The notes beneath the pieces are model-generated. The model was not told the origin of the DNA. It did no database searches and worked only from the letters and a program-made list of their open reading frames with translations. This document shows, piece by piece, positions 57,915 through 64,000 of a DNA stretch of 64,000 nucleotides; positions within the stretch are counted from its first letter, which is position 1; every line of letters begins with the position of its first letter. This DNA is from Eleusine coracana subsp. coracana (taxonomy: Eukaryota; Streptophyta; Magnoliopsida; Poales; Poaceae), in the NCBI GenBank assembly GCA_032690845.1, contig CM064424.1, positions 47,195,511-47,259,510 on the forward strand. Reading direction: 5' to 3'. Both the position numbers and the translations under genes were made by a program.

Positions 57915-60900
57915 ATGGGCGATGACAACACCAAGTACATCACCAAGGATGACCTTTAGGAAGTCCTTGACAATGTTGTCGTGAAGATGATCTTCAAGAT
58001 GGGTGAAATCGGCAACAAGGTCGACAATGAGGTCACCGCCCTCAAGCTAGAACAGGGGCGTTTCTCCAGCTCTCTGAACAACATCCAGACGCAAATTCTG
58101 GACAAACATGGTCATTTCTTCTCGGATACTTCCAATTCTAGCGGCGATCACTCGACACATAAATTTTGTTTTCCCAAGTACGATGGATCAGAGGACCCAC
58201 TCGACTGGCTGCACAAGGCAGAGCAGTTCTTTCGGACCCAGGGAACTCCCGACGATCAGAGGGTCTGGACGACATCATTCTACATGACCGGCTGGAACAG
58301 TGGTACTACCGCTTCCAGAAGAACTTCGACGCTACACCAACCTGCGATCAGTTTGTGGAAGGAGTCAGCAGACAATTTGGTCCTCCGATGCGAAGCAATC
58401 CACTAGGAGAACTAACGCATCTACGCTGCACCGGTACAGTGGAGGAATATCAGGACCAATTCCTGAAGCTGCTTGCTCGCTGTGATAATGTGACAGAACC
58501 ACAATAGATTGCAATCTTCACCACCAGCCTAGGCAATCCGATGAAGACAGATGTGGAGCTGTAGAAACCAGCAAACATTGAGGAAGCCATGGCCCTAGCG
58601 CGGGCATACGAACAACGGCTTCAGATGGATGACGACTCTAGCCGCGTAATTGCACCAGCACGCGCGGTATCTGAAAGTGCATCTAGGCCTCCTAGTGGGT
58701 TTTGGTGTTTAGATGACAACATGATTAAAGAGCTAATGTATTTGTTGAGTGGTAACAGGAATTATGTGGTGATACTAATAAAAATATTTGTGTATCAAGA
58801 CATGGATGTATATGGATATATTCTAAGTGCACATGATATATGCCATATGACAAAGATTGTGATGAATAAGAAGAAATATGTCGCTCTGTGGATATTCTCT
58901 AATACAAATCAAGTGACATATATGACTAAGCAATTGTTGATGATCAAGCCATTTGACAAGAAACAAAAGGAGCTAGTTGATGTGTCAAGCATACTTTCAC
59001 TATGGTCAATGATATTGACCTTATTGTTTGCTACACATCAAAAGGAATCAAATACATATAAACAAAATATCAATCATGTGCTCATGGATGATACAAGTAG
59101 ATGAGTGAATCATGATGGTAAGTTGATGAAGGGTTGGCAAGGACTTGGCTACGATGGACCATACTTTGGAGAAGGGCAAGCATGAGGCTTGGCGTCGAAG
59201 GACCTTTGTGATGGAGAAGAGCAAGTGGATGCTTGAATCCGATGAATCAAAGATGCCATGAAGACTCATATGTTTCTAAGTGTTAATTATTTATGAATCA
59301 AGAAGAAAGGTGACATGGATGAAAAGTGGAGTTTTGACCATATGAAGTAATCCTTCATAGTCATCAGCTCAAGGTGGATATGCTCAAGTGTTGAAAACGT
59401 TGATTGCCCTCATGAAGAGAAATATGAAGAATATCGGCAAATGGAATTATCTCATGCTCAAGCAATACTCTTAGTGTTATTCATTTGTTTCTTGAGTATA
59501 GGTTGTCGTTCTATCAAAAGGGATGCAACATGTATTCATGACAAAGTCAAAGTGCTCAAAATCCAAAGATAAACCTTTTGAGAGACCAAAATCCTAGCCC
59601 TGAGTGTATAGTAGTGCTTCAACCGGTCAGACCAGTTGTGTCAACCGGTCAGACCGGTTTGAATAGAGTTCTTGGGTCCAGTTTTGGGTTAGTGAGTGTT
59701 TGGCCTAGAAATTTAGTTGGGTAATTAGTTTGAGTTGTTTAGCAGCCTAGTGGGTAGCTTGTGGAGCCTTTTTGACTAGTTTGGTTGGGTGGCTTGTCTC
59801 CAACTGGTCAGAACGGTGTGTCATACCGGTCAGACCGGTGTGTGCCTGGCAGCCCCAACGGCTAGTTTCTAGAATCGTGTTTAAATACCCCTCCACCTCT
59901 CCCTTCAGCCGCTGCTGGTTCTTGCCCGACTAAAAATCATTCCAACAGCCATTTGAGCTCTCCCCAACCTCTCTTTGTGAGATTTGATTGATTCTAGCAA
60001 AAATCTTTGAGTTGGGTTGAGAGATTTGAGTGTGTGAGCACAAGTGAGCAAATCCTAAGCCTTAAGCACTTTGGGTTGTCGTCAAGCATTTTATGAAGCA
60101 TTTGTTACTCTTGGAGGTGAAGCCTCCTAGACGGCTAGGCGTCGCCCTAGAGCTCCCAAGCTTGTGGTGAGCATTGGGACAGTTTGTGAGGGTTGTGATC
60201 TTACCTCCGTAAGGAAAAAGATAAAACTAGTGGATCGGGGAAAGTGGTTGAAAGAGACCTGGCTTGAAGTTGGCCTTGTGAGCAGCTCAAGCTTCCTCAA
60301 TGGAGACGTAGGGATCACAGTGGTGTGGTTCCGTACTTCGGTAAACAAATCATCGTGTCTCCGCTTTGGTTTGCCTTCTTAGTTGTTTTCTAGTTCATAT
60401 TTGTGCTTCCGCTTCCATCTACTTGGTAGTGTATTTTGTGTGCAGGTACTAAGTGTATGTGCTAAGCAAAATCTCCTGGAGCACTACTCCAAGTCTTGGT
60501 TGAACTAGGATTCAAATTGGGGGTTTGGTCTATTTCTGTCTGTGCAAACCGGTCAGACCGGTAGGTCACACCGGACAGGCCGGTTTAGTACTAATCTGTG
60601 CGAAAAAGTTTGGCAAATTTCAGGTTTCGCCTATTCACCCCCCCCCCCTCTAGGCGACATCAAGGTCCTTCTAGTATCGCGCACCATGGGGCGTCCCCTG
60701 TTTTCCGCATCAGCACAGAAGACACTAGCACCAGCTGTGGGGACGACCTCAACTCCGGCCATGTCGGGTGCACCAATCAAGAACCTCCCCAAAGGCACAC
60801 GCTTCACCAGGCTCTCCGCAGAAGAGATGGCTCAACGGCGCATTGAAGGGAAGTGTTTTAACTGCCCGGAGAAATTCACTCCAGGACATCACAAGGAGTG

Positions 60901-63776
60901 TTCCTTCCGCGGTATTTATTTCATGGAGATCGATGATGAAGACGGTGGCGAAGAGGACGAGGAGGACCCACAGATTTCCCTCCTCGCCATGACTGGTAGC
61001 AAGTCTGGCGGCACCATTCAGTTAGCTACCTCCATCGTCGACACCACCCTAACGGCGCTGGTCGACTCGGGATCGACCCACTGTTTCATATCGACGGCGA
61101 CAACAGCTCGCCTTGGGATGACTCCATCACCACGCCCAGGCATGACGGTTGGTGTAGCAAACGGCGACCACGTTTCCACCTCCGGGGTATGCATAGCAAC
61201 ACCTATCAGGATTGGAAACGAGCTTTTCTCCGTGGATATCTATGTCATTTCATTGGAGGGGTATGAACTCGTTCTTGGCTGCCAATGGCTGCGCACGCTG
61301 GGTCCAATTGTTTGGAATTTTGAGCTCAAGACCATGTCCTTCTGGCGAACTGATCACCGTGTGAAGTGGTTCGGCGTAGGCGCCAATACTACGCATCGTC
61401 TCTCCCTGATTACTACCCGAAACCTCCAGTAGCTACTGCTCAAAGAATTCAATGATGTCTTTGCTGAACCAGTTAGCCTTCCACCACCACGACATCTCGA
61501 CCATCACATTCATCTCCTTCCAACAATAGAACCAGTGGTGGTTCACCCCTACAGATACCCACAACTTCTCAAGGATGAAATTAAGAGGCAATGTGTGGAC
61601 ATGCTCAAAGTTGGTGTCATCCGGGCCAGCACTTCAGCCTTCTCATCTCCGGTCCTCCTGGTGCGCAAGAAGGATGGCACATGGCATTTTTGTGTTGACT
61701 ATCGGGCACTGAATGCTAAGACAATGTGTGCTGTTTTCCCTATACCCGTTGTCGATGAACTCTTGGACGAACTCCGAGGCGCTAGATTCTTCACCAAGTT
61801 GGATTTGCGGAGTGGTTATCACCAGGTGCGCATGCACCCAGATGACATCACCAAGACTACTTTCCGTACTCATCACGGGCACTTTGAGTTCCTTGTTATG
61901 CCTTTTGGCTTGACAAATGCGCCATCAACCTTCCAAGCATTTATGAATGAGGTTCTTCGCTCCTTCCTTCGTCATTCTGTTCTTGTTTTCTTTAATGTCA
62001 TATTGATATACAACAAGACTTGGTTGGAGCATGTTCAACACATCCGTGCAGTACTGCAAGTTCTTCGGGACAATAGCCTGTTCTTGAAGAAATCTAAGTG
62101 CGTGTTTGCTGAGGAGTCTGTACATTACTTGGGGCATGTTATCTCTGTAGTTGGGGTTGCCATGGATCAATCCAAAGTGGATGCAGTGCAGGCATGGCCA
62201 ATTCCCAAGACGTTGCGAGCCCTGCGTGGATTCTTGGGGTTGACGGGGTATTGTTGCAAGTTTATTGCTAATTATGGAGTTATTGTACCTCCCCTTACGC
62301 CCCTCCTGAAAAAGGAGGCTTTTCGCTGGTCATCTGATGCAACTGATGCTTTCAATGCCCTCAAGACAGCCCTTACTACAGCAACTGTCCTTCAATTACT
62401 AGATTTTACCAAGGAATTTCTAGTGGATTGCGATGCTTCTGGTTCTGGTTTTTGGTGTTGTTCTTCATCAGAATCAGGGTCCCATTGCCTTCTTTAGCCG
62501 TACTATCGCCCCACAGCATAGGAAGCTTGTAGCTTATGAAAGGGAACTTATTGGTCTGGTTCAAGCTGTTCGACATTGGCGTCCATATCTCTGGACTTGA
62601 GAGTTTACTATCCGGACAGACCATTGTAGTCTCAAGTATCTGTTGGATCAGCGGCTTTCAACTATACCCCAGCATACTTGGGTAAGCAAACTTTTTGGGT
62701 ATGTGTTCAAAGTGGAGTATCGACCGGGCAAACAAAATCATGTTGCTGATGCTCTTTCACGGCATGATGAGGACACCATTGTCCATGCAATGTCCATCTC
62801 TAGGCCGGAATTTGAACTTTTTGAGGAATTTAAAGCAAAAGCGGTCACTTTGCCGAAGATTATTGCTAAACACCGTGAAATTGAGGATGGCACAGCCAAC
62901 GCTGCCTGGACTTTGGTTGATGATTTTGTCTTGCATCGAGGGAGGATTTATGTGCCCTCCTCTTCTAATCTTTGGCCTCAGCTATTGGAAACAGCACATG
63001 GTGTTGGTCATGAGGGTGCTCAGAAAACATTGAATCATCTTCGTGCATCCTTCTATAATCCTAGTGCTGCAAAATTGGTGCCGGAATATGTTTAGAGTTT
63101 TTAGGTTTGTCAATGAAGTAAGACAGAACATTTGCATCCAGCTGGTTTGTTGCAGCCTCTCGATGTCCCTTCTACTATTTGGAGTGACATTGCCATGGAT
63201 TTTGTGAAGGGTTTTCCTCGTGTGGGTGGCAAATCTGTGATTCTCACGATGGTTGATCGTTTCTCCAAGATGGCGCATTTCATTCCATTAGGCCATCCCT
63301 ATACGGCCCTCTCTGTTGCACAGGCCTTCTTTGACAATGTGGTGAAACTGCACGGTTTGCCTTGTTCCATTGTCAGTGATCGTGACCCGGTGTTCACTAG
63401 CACACTTTGGACGGAATTGTTTCGGTTAGCAGGAGTTAAGCTTCGTCTGAGTTCAGCTTTCCGTCCTCAAACAGATGGACAATCTGAAGTTACCAATAGA
63501 ATTTTGGGTGTCTATCTTCGTTGTTTGGCTGGTGATCGACCAAGAAACTGGTTGCAGTGGTTACCATGGACAGAGTACTGCTACAATACTTCATACCAAT
63601 CAGCTCTACAGACTACGCCATTCAAAGTTGTGTTTGGCCGAGACCCTCCAACCCTGCTATCCTATGAACCGGGTTTGTCTCATATTATTGCACTAGATAA
63701 ACAATTGCAGCAACGTGATGAATTTTTGGCGGAAATTCAGGAGCGTCTTCTCCAAGCTCAAGACTATATGAAAGCT
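57915..63776 (+). pseudogene. Gypsy gag-pol (plus), broken and interrupted by a solo LTR
   Basis: Gag starts MGDDNTKYITKDDL and is stopped at once by TAG (57957), then continues with CFPKYDGSEDPLDWLHKAEQ and a frameshift near 58270. After the solo LTR (58672-60673), which leaves the frame continuous, come a zinc knuckle (CFNCPEKFTPGHHKEC) and protease (ALVDSGSTHCFIS). RT follows (VRKKDGTWHFCVDYRALN, KLDLRSGYHQVRM, MPFGLTNAPSTFQ), but the catalytic box reads FFNVILIY where FIDDILIY is expected, so both aspartates are lost. RNase H has a frameshift at ~62450 and a stop at ~62600. Integrase runs to QDYMKA (63776) and ends at a junction with an inverted primer-binding site. Not functional. Confidence 0.92.
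58672..60673 (+). mobile_element. Solo LTR (2.0 kb) of another retrotransposon inside gag
   Basis: Flanked by a perfect 5-bp duplication GTATC (58667-58671 and 60674-60678). Starts TGAAAGTGCATCTAGGC and ends GACATCAAGGTCCTTCTA (TA rather than CA, one likely mutation). No internal coding region remains, so it is an LTR left by recombination. It contains three pairs of ACCGGTCAGACCGGT-like motifs and a TATA-like TTTAAATACCCC near 59880. The open frame 58589-59104 crosses its boundary and is not a gene. Orientation is inferred from the TG start. Confidence 0.85.
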
Positions 63777-64000
63777 CTGATACCAGAGATGTTATGGCTA
63801 AATTGCTGATTTATTGATAATAATATGGATTGAGACAGATGAATCTCGCCCTCACGCTAGAGGCTCTGAGAATTCCAATCTACTTCTCTTTCCCCTTTTA
63901 TAAAGACTCTGTCGTGCTTTATATAATAGTCGGCCTAACATACTCCAAACCTTAACAGACTCCAACTCAAACTCTAATCTTATCTTTAAAGGAAACTGAC
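63774..64000 (-). repeat. 5' LTR of the gypsy composite (minus) with perfect PBS, cut by window end
   Basis: The plus strand reads GCTCTGATACCA (63774-63785), GAGA, then TGTTATGGCTAAATTGC, the reverse of an LTR ending ...CCATAACA followed by TCTC and the 12-nt initiator-Met tRNA complement TGGTATCAGAGC. It runs at least to 64000. Its left side joins plus-strand integrase sequence directly instead of gag. Confidence 0.85.

Larger units (their letters stand above)
55645..64000 (-). mobile_element. Ty3/gypsy chromodomain composite with inverted interior
   Basis: Minus-oriented LTRs lie at both ends (55645-56020 with adjacent polypurine tract; 63790-64000 and beyond, with adjacent primer-binding site). 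Between them, reading the minus strand from the right, a plus-oriented LTR-gag-pol segment (57532-63773) takes the place of the 5' interior. Normal minus-strand pol then resumes from within the RNase H region to the end. The shared pol part (about 1.1 kb) is an inverted repeat. Chromodomain-bearing integrase and short LTRs (about 300 bp basic length) suggest a chromovirus, perhaps Reina-like. The right boundary is outside the window. Confidence 0.75.

Noticed and set aside
58589..59104. 171-codon open frame as a gene
   Set aside because: It starts in gypsy gag and crosses the GTATC boundary into a solo LTR, so it is a chance fusion.
55645..64000. Autointegration (self-insertion) as the origin of the gypsy composite
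   Set aside because: Autointegration joins LTR outer ends to internal sites. At 63774 it is the inner PBS side that is joined to pol, which does not fit.
1..64000. CRISPR arrays, bacterial operons or phage-type systems
   Set aside because: No spaced short-repeat arrays or prokaryotic gene organisation are present; the spliced genes and element types are those of a plant nucleus.

Overview
This window is nuclear DNA from a grass, most likely Oryza or a close relative. The genes have spliced exons with GT-AG introns, GC-rich first exons and AT-rich intergenic DNA. The mobile elements are of types common in rice: CACTA, hAT, Stowaway-like MITEs, Helitrons ending in CTAG, a tRNA-derived SINE, L1-type LINEs with a DUF4283 ORF1, and a chromodomain Ty3/gypsy element. 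The organism is inferred from these features and was not checked by any search.

Layout. 0.2-2.1 kb: an internally deleted hAT transposon. 2.3-2.8 kb: a foldback MITE. 4.4-9.1 kb: a complete seven-exon pectate lyase gene on the minus strand, reconstructed here to 467 residues with every splice phase closing. 9.3-29 kb: a long non-coding stretch with MITEs, tandem duplications and a set of diverged repeated non-coding blocks (about 14.6-26 kb). 29.1-30.7 kb: a two-exon F-box protein gene with a reading-frame break. 32.5-38.3 kb and 48.7-50.6 kb: two paralogous five-exon genes for small, probably plastid, twin-CBS-domain proteins. They share all splice positions and phases, and copy 1 is swollen by insertions in introns 2 and 4.

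38.9-48.4 kb, between the CBS genes, is nested: an old minus-strand LINE is interrupted by an hAT-like element (which holds a CACTA element with a 51-bp minisatellite) and by a nearly full-length plus-strand LINE with a 17-bp target-site duplication. That LINE is itself interrupted by a Helitron. 51.6-55.65 kb: a second plus-strand LINE, cut off by a Ty3/gypsy composite. 55.65-64 kb: the composite has minus-oriented LTRs at both ends (the right one cut by the window edge), but most of its interior is a plus-oriented LTR-gag-pol segment, giving a 1.1-kb inverted pol duplication. A 2.0-kb solo LTR of another family sits inside its gag.

The apparently functional host genes are the pectate lyase (pectin cleavage in the cell wall) and the two CBS proteins. 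The F-box gene may be broken. Most of the rest is transposon history, much of it datable by nesting, by target duplications and by comparing the two CBS genes as filled and empty sites.
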